Shown here one piece after another: positions 21,501-23,653 of a stretch of DNA of 64,000 bases. Positions within the stretch are counted from its first letter, which is position 1. Each line of letters opens with the position of its first letter. Made by a program: the position numbers and the translations under genes. Source of the stretch: Nocardia paucivorans NBRC 100373 (GTDB taxonomy: Bacteria > Actinomycetota > Actinomycetes > Mycobacteriales > Mycobacteriaceae). Under the pieces are notes generated by a model. The model did not search any database. It was given only the letters and a program-made list of their open reading frames with translations, and had not been told where the DNA came from. Location of the stretch: the NCBI RefSeq assembly GCF_000308675.1, contig NZ_BAGE01000048.1:1-64000 (forward strand). Reading direction: 5' to 3'.

Positions 21501-22827
21501 CGTCGGCCGTGCCGGAGTCCGATACCGCGGACTGCGCCGGATCGGCTTCCCCGGACAACTGCCGAGCCCTGCCGATATCACCGCCGGTATTCCGACCTTC
21601 CTGCCCTGAAACAGGTTTCGATATTCTGCCGACACCCTCTCCCGCGTCGGAGTTCGAGTGAGCAGCGCTATCGCCCGCCACCGCATCGGATTTCACACCG
21701 GCGGCCGTACCCGGGGTCGTACCGACGGTCGAGTCGACTGTCGTACTCGCCGCGGATGCCCGCGGGCCGCCGGCCGGCGTACTCGAACCCGCCGCGGTCC
21801 CATCACCGACGGGACTCACATCGGGCATGGACCCCTGGCGACCGATCACCACTCGCCGATAGTCGTCGGTGGTCATCGGCGCGCCGGAGTAATCCGAACC
21901 GCCACGCCACCCGTAGATCATGCTGGGGCCGATACCGCCCAGCACGCCCCCGGTGATCATCCGCGGGTCCAGGGTCCATTCCCCGGTGAGCAGGCCGGTG
22001 GCGCCCCACGCCCCGAGGGCGCCCGCGGCACCCGCGACCGCGCCGGTAATGGCTCCGCGCGCCATCCCACCCCACCGGTCGGGCGCCCACGGCAGATGGC
22101 GGACGGCATGGTGCATACCGAAACCGGTGATCCCACCCGTGGCGCCCGCGATGGAGGAAATGGCCGCGTTCAGCGCGATAGCGCTGCCGTCGTAGCCATC
22201 CTGGTAGCCCTGCGCGATCGCCGCCGACTGAACACCGACTTCCTGCGTGGTGCCCTGGAAGAGCTCGACGAACGCCTCCTGAACGGCCTCGTACAGCCCG
22301 CGCGAGACGACCAGGGAGACCGCGGCGTTGGAGATGAACCTGCTCACGATCGCGGAGATCGCCGTCGTCAACCGCTCGGCGATCATCCGGAAGAAGGTGC
22401 GCGCGGCGCTGATGGCCGCCGCTTCCGCGAACTGTCCGCCCGGCCCCATCACCCAGGCCCACATCAGCTCCCCGGCCAGCCAGGCCAAACCGATGATGCC
22501 GTTGAGTTTCGCCTTGTAGATCTCCCCGCCGAAGCTGTGGATGCCCTCCGCGAGGTTTCCGAAGCCCTTCGCCAGATTTTCCGCGTCCTTGCGCAGATTC
22601 TTCAGGCCTTTGCCGATCGCATCGGCTCCCGCGCCCTCCGGATACGCCGACCGGAGCTCGTGTATCGCCTCGTCGATGGCCGCCAGTTCGGCCTCGACGA
22701 TCCGATTCTGCAATTTGCGGAAACGCTCGGCCATGGATTCCGCGTAGTCTTCGTTGCCGACCGGAATCCGCGCGCCGGCCACCCACTCCACCCAGGCCAG
22801 CTCGGGGGGCGGGAACTCTATCGCCAT
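1..22827 (-). CDS. Giant CpnT-like multidomain toxin-type protein, partial (3' end outside window)
   Basis: The frame is open from ATG at 22827 to the left edge (7,609 codons, roughly 0.8 MDa) with no in-frame stop; an in-frame stop at 22834 and the absence of another nearby ATG fix the start. Residues 1-335 start MAIEFPPPELAWVEWVAG and continue through helices and a Gly/Ala-rich membrane-like stretch, as in the N-terminal channel/carrier half of CpnT-type proteins. Residues 338-766 are a Ser/Thr/Ala/Asp-rich linker. Then, in order and approximately: papain-like module A (770-1035), PP2C phosphatase (1465-1755), DUF1023-like 1 (2010-2160), papain-like B (2168-2325), C (2985-3130), DUF1023-like 2 and 3 (near 3349 and 3610), papain-like D (4368-4500), DUF1023-like 4 (near 4670), papain-like E (5388-5525), DUF1023-like 5 and 6 (near 5700 and 5960), papain-like F (6478-6620), DUF1023-like 7 to 9 (near 6710, 6980 and 7270), papain-like G (7436 to edge). 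Charged helical, probably coiled-coil segments separate them. Inference: a type VII-secreted polymorphic toxin or structural giant. Function is not established; the true C-terminus is unseen. Confidence 0.9.
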   Translation of the reverse strand, partial: MAIEFPPPELAWVEWVAGARIPVGNEDYAESMAERFRKLQNRIVEAELAAIDEAIHELRSAYPEGAGADAIGKGLKNLRKDAENLAKGFGNLAEGIHSFGGEIYKAKLNGIIGLAWLAGELMWAWVMGPGGQFAEAAAISAARTFFRMIAERLTTAISAIVSRFISNAAVSLVVSRGLYEAVQEAFVELFQGTTQEVGVQSAAIAQGYQDGYDGSAIALNAAISSIAGATGGITGFGMHHAVRHLPWAPDRWGGMARGAITGAVAGAAGALGAWGATGLLTGEWTLDPRMITGGVLGGIGPSMIYGWRGGSDYSGAPMTTDDYRRVVIGRQGSMPDVSPVGDGTAAGSSTPAGGPRASAASTTVDSTVGTTPGTAAGVKSDAVAGDSAAHSNSDAGEGVGRISKPVSGQEGRNTGGDIGRARQLSGEADPAQSAVSDSGTADGADAGRATLSSSEIARAGMPAGAGSAATDSTGGGTADGIAGSAADLVGDHAPVVSGDTGDGSVVDGGAATAVAPTSAVSDTTGGVVATGTTTSTVPATAAAAPDAGAGAARGATGVGASSSVAGGGAGSRSGAAGSGASPATPAGTTATPTRARSDTGASAGRAGASASDVSAGIGADVGITAGYADTAAPRTDASRSDAAVASDGDETVPVGPLSEDSEQGAAGGVDTDAEDASSPTGQTVPDGDTAIRDEETVSSPDVDARSEVDTSSDADTRSQDDASDRPETDDSVEPHHQRDPAGAPAGPDTDESVGDPDGSADLDDSTDTDRTNQCGPETLAAAAARHPNAGIREVGHVGLGGMTAQDFQSSAGGRLVQAGSGRGTTPRQEAWRLRSAATREHERLTEMGGQVRSRARTRAGLRTRRVSSAELRLRRAQERLANGQSIDPVLQRQLDRIAEQRGQRPEEVLDQRIRQMTSTSAERLRAERSAAERQAEQLQERARAERDRLLALAARRRQLPRSQWREVPDRARLLEELEELGEGGSIIVVDQLHETDEHGVNGHSFLLYLDHGVAVVEDSASGGGPRRFDPTERADIDRTWVIKIRADDSFVDPLAAGAGANDDEAEAELNDLRLGEQWRRIRTRLQHGLDALRAEHSRARDELADAARRAGVEAQDLAALLDPSRYADAVDRLGGPALDDSVPVDELHSVLEAREELRAAVRRYHDLEQMLGSFADLTQPRSEVDPERAIPALAHATAVSVWLSALDDVRAVAGHLPQAQLRRLLSADEYVRELQLLQGDPGVPRDLDAVVRRYHVMEERMRIAQRHVPPAPTVDPRALLARDPLPEESARLAAGASVLLRRAMTDLTEQRDTALAELRSAAANFPEISSDRLVRRSFQEELDRLAGSQTAQARVLTAATHYYHELADMVAQISVLLDELRDRQRHSPEWITAAARYAAVLPGWGDAVRAVRDAVADRVDDARLSKVIRRAQAAIDPIVSTWEELGRETLDLGSVVGVSERGPHRIGNQDVMAADVVVVDGTPIRFGIVADGVSRSADGGRAASVAAAAARESLRKELGEHVSGTPIDRVGLVRRAIDAAQQAVMELAEREYASILARAQDLLAQNPNARDVRMPPQTTIALVLVEPGRDGQPGRYAAGWVGDSRVDVLDPTAPDRSRTVTFDHSVAGMVMASDARAVGVGHVVDEAAAYAVAGAGGGAIQSALGFGPDGGGPPKPHYRHHQYLTEGEVSETDILLVRTDGLGNARRQAPRLAQAFADHVGDPSTALTELVDGVLRARSDEGRSIDNMTGVAVLCAPTAEARAPEPGTRAPMASSNEVPLRTGRNGSVEVPPGLRIVYRMLLAEQRSAAAMLRRLTESSPVDPAALTGADRHAALDTLVRSLAGRPDIVPQERERLLEQVRYTVERYRRAHDRLRALDERISAHGGGVDAVRARPRPVAPEDPGYSTRQHRLALQHQRTVLRQGESARTIAEAWQWTDREIQRALIRVMPERVAETVGLPLGVRDEARRLLLRRVDDRLRRRTDPNPDERAALDFWLNLAAAAERWTAQVPGHPAVRLLGSNGALMVIGDLDTAREIRFHAVPRQTTTSSAELMRATAAAAYDAGSARPTASVVWFGADARTLARDAATLLDTRAGAGSPGVDVVLIGHDGTTASGRSDDETTVAVTGFELVHTARADNALSAYRDRLTIASPDQGVVAWRPTHRVDGLVGTCFIEAARSTVEAAIAARSSKPGIDPDTDPVLTQLRQRLELLRLLGPLDRGVDGGLGAHLVGADWRPNGFADFDEMLAAVPAEGGSLLAAVAFEGFQQRHTIGAHAVRIFRDRGRVMVAESGREPVEFDRWRRELSGVVGLHGIVVEPDGTAEISLGRDGWSRGKPGSAFPVAAMGARRDRAGPTDIDIGPALTRLLGAAESAAPGLLTSVRLRVEMHGQTWNPALGDPRSAARREWDAALVEARIRLAELSGVRAEALADPILVEQELADLRDRSGKSDELIAAEQEFHRRRDTTRLLHRYDRMVLRARRFAELRELLSAARLRAESGGDAEGLQRLTGYIRRLDRLAADLERLHTATREQSLPQERPSRAEFERLAREYDNARQFLGALLQTEVDPAWLTRNELDAELAHIPDGMDAEFVRERQRRAREFLVLRDRLERFRQLDETVMTARMLDELFDGQLAAAVGDPGRTPRRRRGVLGPELIRARHAATATRLRNALISLPGPDGGEIAPLTADGSTPTVGPAELAAWIGAREPLAARIAQEMRRLGLSEPTAEQLRGDFRELLRRVRAAGADETVVERLWLLRGYDIAIEQLERFLSASDRIHRIDELSRVLERVRTEQARATTRFRELRRALHRRAPADIVRLVGEGPDWLGAQWYAEMAEFARLAELDEASEPNRSRLSSAVRELVAAARAKEHWDKTTRRLVQRTEQLDDEAAALRLATERAARGEPDTAEVAALEQGLNEHLSAVLAEAEEWSRAAPAEAGPIGIVPARRSVPGPRSTTERLPAVGDGTAQVPPPVVNARQRGEDVPPLCATEVLWFAARVLGLSIDPPSLFNSASRLEDMSAREVAARSRAKWQVLSLEEMRALAAQGGIVLAAADHGTRGSHLIALYPQSALGKDGNAVLAEDADDTVWVHERGIDIEHDEPFDEWTPPHGEWFGIVFDIDGTPVAPLRAGEEPPAGPGPKGALGQRRPDDEGAAEPSRPLPDDTDPARTAVPPELVSLIREVLISGDLVSGDTGELWALLSAPTDHDRIVETARLRGRVAAELWDIAVRAGLHEELLNHYPQLLAVIGALPAREVASRVRAALWEEISHLRAVLSHTRDNAQRLRLERLIHADEVLIDLATTHAEQLIDGRELSVGLLSVEYLPDNAPDGSGETDGGRVQLRLVIGDPAAAETVIWFHPGAVVDQEMLKAAVGAAVDEAIEGTVAPQGEDSAGTRAVVVLIDYDFRGRNSQQVSWYDILDARHDTDVAGLVAQVAAANAAQEIRNAGARSVVVLSGAFDGADVIDAASRMPGMRAEFDGEPRTSRTVEVPAVRTYAEPTAETRRNAEAVLLALRTLADGPEPAAWRVARTVRAMSSLLGDAVRVAPEQLGNLAGIPLLLRHEATMRLFYEELRGPAQRFADRWKYLTDTQRAVLRLDRAARFLPGSPAVLVLSLDMAAYSGGELIVLGDFDRATRVTVLTAVGSRNPVPLDELGRHAVNAHQNVLRAARAQKPGEVVTVIWRGSDIGVLAEQLGGLLEPWVRDHIEKKGMNPQIKWQNYDADFRRADDPDLGVGLVRLALGALGVRIDLLHRLGREVGANRLTEALDPESELRATWREQLRSLRAQMARRLGVSVATLSDELLITQAISDLTAPIKRTDDEKEFLKLQEIHRLLTELARVESRIARLSSLEQALRDTRARADGALDTDEEFRRFVTTALRLDDLAQQLLPKLAEAGQRLRSEGAGKHADMTAYGLRPRRRRQTSESLARLALIYESSRLLLGFYRDEDPAAPISDGSATPADARSTSTRTDTPPDDGEPALDHDRYRAALIRQFEGARHLRELVAEVDAQDITTHLLSGLLDAGLAELDTAARARPPAPRPELGHNLLLLRGDNMAALARLWDGPDTGTQAEIGKQLHRIDAAARALRDAHRLRVTAKRRFLDQRREFVRRYPETADHLGWGPGLLDRLRALRLDTAGEYSGDPTRSALLGALIEAVADHDRAQDLFDRLDGRARRLDELAGLRRETDADLVEHIVRFEELLDLTGVSRDELGLAAQRADRARRLRTEQARRLLALLPPTQRVAAPAELTAAQVAALKPPPGRDAARAAQRFLRLAELVDTADAIAERTALLRRVDRLLDEGLSEMARATGAAADHGPRPGSPTREPVGPAHPRASADAPMPVVGDGVLLPELPAAEEVEHLRGDIPKICAADALWFLRVLGADVDPPSLFDRAVQLRGMQPLEIAVRARGNWHLGGFADIEQMRKRAARGEIVLGTVGYGVVGAHAFVLYRGPDGRVWVHERKGDVVVDLPFARWKPPSGKLFGIVFDEQRRPIDPLEPGATPLGAPDIDYPGVPVTGDHPEPRPGSALRRDRVRAALARAGLLDVGELVHPVGAPVDVAATQQQARRAAAFWDRTSLDDAGRAEREAFRTEYPEIFGELEAVPGAWRDTHNRERLGREFDLLRERSRAGELDEAGAARLRELGDIRHALEQADRAAQRMGVPARLLSYPGAAGTGLLVIEFGDRRAYAQHLIWYLPEHATNAGELADRVREAAHLARNENTPERRTATVLVARYGESAAGARATTVIGEEMVHRVVTTVAGRRFREPRLDGPTAEVVYRADARVIWESAADRLSGIASGRDLTSQGAARRPGDSGGARKRRRSDLWGRIGNVGRTVVASAARWLGAGPGESTPDGPLGADMVRMRHAARVGIRFPGSETDLSEESDDLATERSDSAAADVTRAVRIDRLEMVYYRLEVERGMGWPVGGPDDHSVENHARLQDELEVLRELAQTIDHYERQVAAQPDDEELLEQSRQELRAAVVEFDRVLDDTLRWARSVGVRTDFDGTGVELGPWLTGLMDDDARRRVRARQDALFHRRSENREDLAALYAERDREAEKLALLAGVPVETLSSEWVSRLADSLRRQHDLSETARSARACRDLDERIVLAAADTLSTERLGEIDRLRAELMRVQAQLDVIDDHFARIRERDRESLDEVGFRFTVQPTELTRLRELQHVADRLRGRAGIADAVSRVRLTLIELIELAERREQVLERQRGLQRSVRYLDTPAGEYIRLEEEVKRASEAIEASPLAMEYSWLTAVVENADRAHVERDRVGAALVAALGETTAAENGLSVPVPNSAQVHALMAARPELLTDPDLAVYATEFAQWDRVLDAFAVLDTARTRTERVLTALFTGLRDAVENEAPPDPVDYRRPDSAARRGDPDTSLWDATEAAYAAVGRTPPTPRTEGVGPAGVAARDAPRITGADWEPGGFGTFDELRRHVMATREVVIVAVVWNGLDGPFDLGMSVACVKRVGRDVVVVEKGREIPFHVWASRYGDVVDGLFGMALYPDGTPVHPLGLGGLSVAIAGPDFADTRIGAPPVGPDDRLPGYRAPRTPLPALDIEFTRIHRLAGARAWQYLWNQVDIAFDALMVSGRFTDIPPVARPAAERRVRLELIEKHWNRDIFAKFRDVVLYAMTDELAVVDLPDPIRDRVNRLRLARERAELRAAPPTEENTARLAELDAWADRLTIAEHWVTQVPGHPPVWLLGSGLLGDTGNPMIVIGDPRTAVTVDVLVTTRPGPPTRSVPDMVDADLIRTMAVVSRRATGEPFSVVLWHDRTGGTRTNIAEEIWLPPAAAVDDIIALLAVHDTTIPAPEPIFTEIRADAEDRHRRAISPLPDDPHLVVRIALEWVGMRDIRDLLPAADADPEALRRRAVANDEIWRSWPPYVRDIVLERHADVVARAPGLPMRLRDAANRALLSAELSASPADRVPGSTAGLEQIHRLLTDHRGSAVLLLSYAVSGDNREMIVAFSDPDTTARVHWAVFDVSSPKAALDLARSAFTDVDDGDTALVALVRGHGRQPIVPAEERARADATTVARVVIAHNAVRRQRAAYPHRPRTHLGNHPNVSAAVTVVPTEPGMAAEIDSAPSRSEWELGVALRLARSTREQMRRRIAELVARLRSDADPVPVAEIDLAPERILETVRRLATEATDSDRAVPLFDLFAEASRLVAADAQVRRLGEYLADRVTGPRPISETEATRELVAAQARRVVIGMRVLEGMRELVAEITGPMSSADRTDFVETLGLPTHPDELSANRLVDMVTVLLGRAISTDQITRITEFIAAVPELVIAEAEIREGRRWVRLEGLDTLVSQLDRAETELGLVRLDCLDHGLDPATFGPTTLREARARRAALHRQLAERLGVAGANLNDIYLAGRRKSLQISGDPQRITPLIRQYQEQRDRTGLIEAYLRTQYRHRRLLEQAHRLDTLVRLRSADADNEIRAILSDIAGRFEPVDPTAAVPDRPLHTGPSNCVPIALDRFLRFRVRRGGLTDMPEMPSAVTEPGPEGVTEEQVAARADADWRYFSSLDDLVAHVNRHGGAIAGAITYRHGRRVGGHMFEVEIDDDGRLVVYEWADGRERVFRGDEVRAWLRERNELGILRVHGIVVDEYGNAVIPYVAKDRIAADDDLPAVGLAGLPRDDRGPPGDSAERDVANRAALNAELEALRDEYYSPRASELDAMADALAVVDSQAAENGIGPVRLLDYSRAEDTERGRLVIEIGEPTTADIVIGYVAETATGAGSLLGQAASLVRYIGAERVRDSAALIAVFRLDDDLEATGRAPFTVDLAAADADALVGELSRVIRLCAESRRPPRIEIVGRGDGAAAASMVHEALPGSTARIDPVSTAQSSTFDLLRYPPLPAREQALADNLRRSFEQPESTSLDVRWLWSGLDAEQRRILLAGAAELIADLDGVAEADRAAAWIQLVAGSMWNRSQAVRLESLIACLSRAERLLGSPIDAGPFDGRWGVRPLALPVTSGTDARVFVLLGNLETRDHITVFVSATDPTPDALRVGLSDAVNYLAGQTRWAVAVWYGTDAGRLAQDLDRLAQDHPDVAVRLVVEGAGEQLVHDATADERMALHRDHIEIDRSGGMRSPLLDDDVLGSVLRELGIGNLSGPSVSAGVDIEPGTAAVRAQVLLPLPDPEVQHTAWDLWINTFGADDASAPDVFAAQFARLSRDERWTLVEGVPERIAERPGVPVRWRDRANRMVLARQLTALEAEEVAGVLTEADAERLALLRDRVSVLREAERIAATLPGHPPVQVLALGSGDGPRPARLIIAFGDPDTARRISVAVVGRLGSESPADGMNWARNAFGSHGTQTAITYLGADTDATTAGLALVGDIEDLMVTQRHHRRLETGRNMSGLEVIARPEGSDIAEAARAAAILLPFDIDLEWEISGITDPEGIVAYRSPDTHELPLLEHELEGEAANCTTYLIRAQRARWPHLNLVEPADVGPEGRDGDELAELLRADWHPHEFESDADGTAHDEIAEILLAMGPGATAAVVDEYVSIDSRPDVVGGHIREMFVAPDGTVKVRDWRRPNPLDREVTEVEEAHTWGVPAEGVHRTTAIFRHPGGTPTVSYDPNVRVEGAAPRTRVGSE
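781..1020 (-). other. DUF1023-like degenerate alpha/beta-hydrolase module (best of about nine in the giant protein)
   Basis: FGDPDTARRISVAVVG followed by TAITYLGAD matches the signature of actinobacterial DUF1023 alpha/beta hydrolases. Similar segments recur near residues 2010 (MVIGDLDTA), 3349 (LVIGDPAAA), 3610 (IVLGDFDRA), 4670 (IEFGDRRAY), 5700 (MIVIGDPRTA), 5960 (VAFSDPDTT), 6710 (IEIGEPTTA) and 6980 (VLLGNLETR). I see no intact GHSYGS-type nucleophile elbow in the copies I checked, so they are probably non-enzymatic. The first has a weak remnant, LIGHDGTT. Confidence 0.5.
2968..3396 (-). other. Papain-like module F of the giant protein
   Basis: It has the canonical family start SNCVPIALDRFL with Cys6482, then His6566 in VGGHMFEVE and Glu6582 in LVVYEWADG, 16 residues after the His. 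With module G this is the clearest match to a Tox-PL / toxin glutamine deamidase fold. Confidence 0.68.
6253..6666 (-). other. Degenerate papain-like module E of the giant protein
   Basis: It aligns with module B through GADWEPGGFGTFDEL and VVVVEKGRE. The Cys position is Ser5392 (DTSLWDATEA) and the His position is Met5473 (DLGMSVACV), while the Glu is kept (E5489). It should therefore be catalytically dead and may be structural or a ligand-binding copy. Confidence 0.55.
9328..9726 (-). other. Papain-like module D of the giant protein
   Basis: The triad candidates are Cys4373 in KICAADALWFLRVLG, His4449 in VGAHAFVLY and Glu4465 in VWVHERKG, with 16 residues between His and Glu. The strong match to module C, 1,380 residues earlier, points to internal duplication. 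Confidence 0.6.
13438..13875 (-). other. Papain-like module C of the giant protein
   Basis: The triad candidates are Cys2990 in PLCATEVLWFAARVLG, His3064 in RGSHLIALY and Glu3094 in VWVHERG. About 14 extra residues lie between His and Glu compared with the other modules. It is closest to module D: both have (C)A.(D/E).LWF..RVLG, a shared DPPSLF and VWVHER. Confidence 0.6.
15853..16326 (-). other. Papain-like module B of the giant protein
   Basis: The triad candidates are Cys2173 in VGTCFIEAAR, His2276 in IGAHAVRIF and Glu2291 in VMVAESG. His to acid is 15 residues, as in the sister modules. The segment GADWRPNGFADFDEM before the His recurs in module E as GADWEPGGFGTFDEL, which shows these modules are homologous copies. 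Confidence 0.6.
17563..18435 (-). other. PP2C-type serine/threonine phosphatase domain inside the giant protein
   Basis: All main PP2C motifs appear in order: SERGPHRIGNQD (motif 1, R..N.D), IVADGVS with the metal Asp at about 1491, GWVGDSRVDVL (GDSR, D1603), TFDHS, LLVRTDGL, and SIDNMTGVAVL (DN.T, D1746). The family dephosphorylates Ser/Thr using two metal ions. The metal-binding aspartates I can identify are kept, so the domain looks catalytically competent. It lies between papain-like module A and the first DUF1023-like module. Its substrate is unknown. Confidence 0.82.
19723..20520 (-). other. Papain-like (Tox-PL) module A of the giant protein, with a helical insert
   Basis: The nucleophile candidate is Cys774 in NQCGPETLA, the His is H1003 in NGHSFLLYL, and the acid is E1017 or D1018 in VVEDSASG. 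The Cys-His spacing (229 residues) is far longer than in the other modules (74-103) because an Arg/Glu-rich, coiled-coil-like helix is inserted. The motif order matches the toxin glutamine deamidase / Tox-PL family. Activity is inferred only. Confidence 0.6.
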
Positions 22828-22945
22828 ATCAGATCACCGCCGTGGGGTGAACCTCGGGCGCGCGTCTTCCCCACCGGGCGAGGCCACGGTGCGGTGGGGT
22901 AACTCCCGGCTCGACACCACACCGGTGTATTCCGCGACCACGATG

Positions 22946-23278
22946 TCAGACAGCTCGACGCAGGCCCTCGCTCGACGCCTGCTCGGAATTCTCGAACGCC
23001 TGTACGGCCCCCTGGTCACCATCGATACCGAGGCTGTACTGGGCGAACGATTCGGAAATGACGTCGGCATTCGCGATGGTCGATGCGCACTGGGCGCGGA
23101 AACCTTTCTTACCCCCGGTGAATTCATGACCGAACTCGTCGTCCCCGCAGGCCCGGGTCATATCCCCGGCGATCCCCGAGGCCTCCTCGGAGATCTCCGC
23201 GAAGTTGTCACGTAGGCGGGTGAGCAGGTCGGCCACGGCCCGCAGGCCGTCGAAGTCTGCCTCCACTTTTCTCACCAT
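22946..23278 (-). CDS. WXG100-like small protein preceding the giant toxin gene
   Basis: This encodes 110 residues starting MVRKVEADFDGLRAV. GAGGA lies 6-7 bases before the ATG at 23278, which decides this start over a longer upstream one. The protein is predicted almost wholly helical with a central turn, the length and shape of WXG100/Esx-type secretion partners, although no clear WXG is present (a D-E-F-G-H-E-F stretch lies at the turn). It is on the same strand as the giant gene, 118 bases upstream, so the two are likely co-transcribed. Inference: a helical-hairpin partner for type VII export of the giant protein. No ESX ATPase or core genes are in the window. Confidence 0.65.
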   Translation of the reverse strand: MVRKVEADFDGLRAVADLLTRLRDNFAEISEEASGIAGDMTRACGDDEFGHEFTGGKKGFRAQCASTIANADVISESFAQYSLGIDGDQGAVQAFENSEQASSEGLRRAV

Positions 23279-23653
23279 GACGAATCCTCGGCTTTCCCTG
23301 ATCGCGGGCCCGGCCCGCACACCCGTGCCTCGTGACGTTCGTGACAGCGCTGCTCGAGATACCACCTGCACGTGACCGGTTCGACCGACGAGGAGAAGCG
23401 CCCCGCTTTCTCCTGGCCTGATCGCTCACCGTCGACGTCCGCCTGGTTTCATCGTCAACTCCGCACTGTGCATATTCGCATGATGAACACGGATCACACT
23501 CCCACGTACGGGAAGTCGGAACCACCGTGGCCGCACCATCACCGCGGGCCCCCTGTCGTTACCCGCTCGCGACCGGATCCCCGCCGGGGGAATTTACCCA
23601 TCGGTTACGTTCATGTATACGCATGACCTTGTTCGCTGCACAGGAGTAGCCCG
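23279..23653. other. Divergent intergenic region between the WXG100-like gene and cstA
   Basis: These 375 bases separate two divergent genes. The right part holds a candidate cstA promoter (23593-23621) and an AGGAG ribosome site just before the cstA ATG. I see no other gene or RNA. Confidence 0.5.
23593..23621 (+). promoter_or_regulatory. Candidate sigma70-type promoter of cstA
   Basis: TTTACC and TATACG are separated by 17 bases and end 32 bases before the cstA ATG. The reading rests on motif and spacing only. Confidence 0.35.

Noticed and set aside
19795..21661. Two plus-strand frames of about 600 codons
   Set aside because: Antisense to the Ser/Thr/Asp linker and module A; composition is a mirror of the linker, with no family signature.
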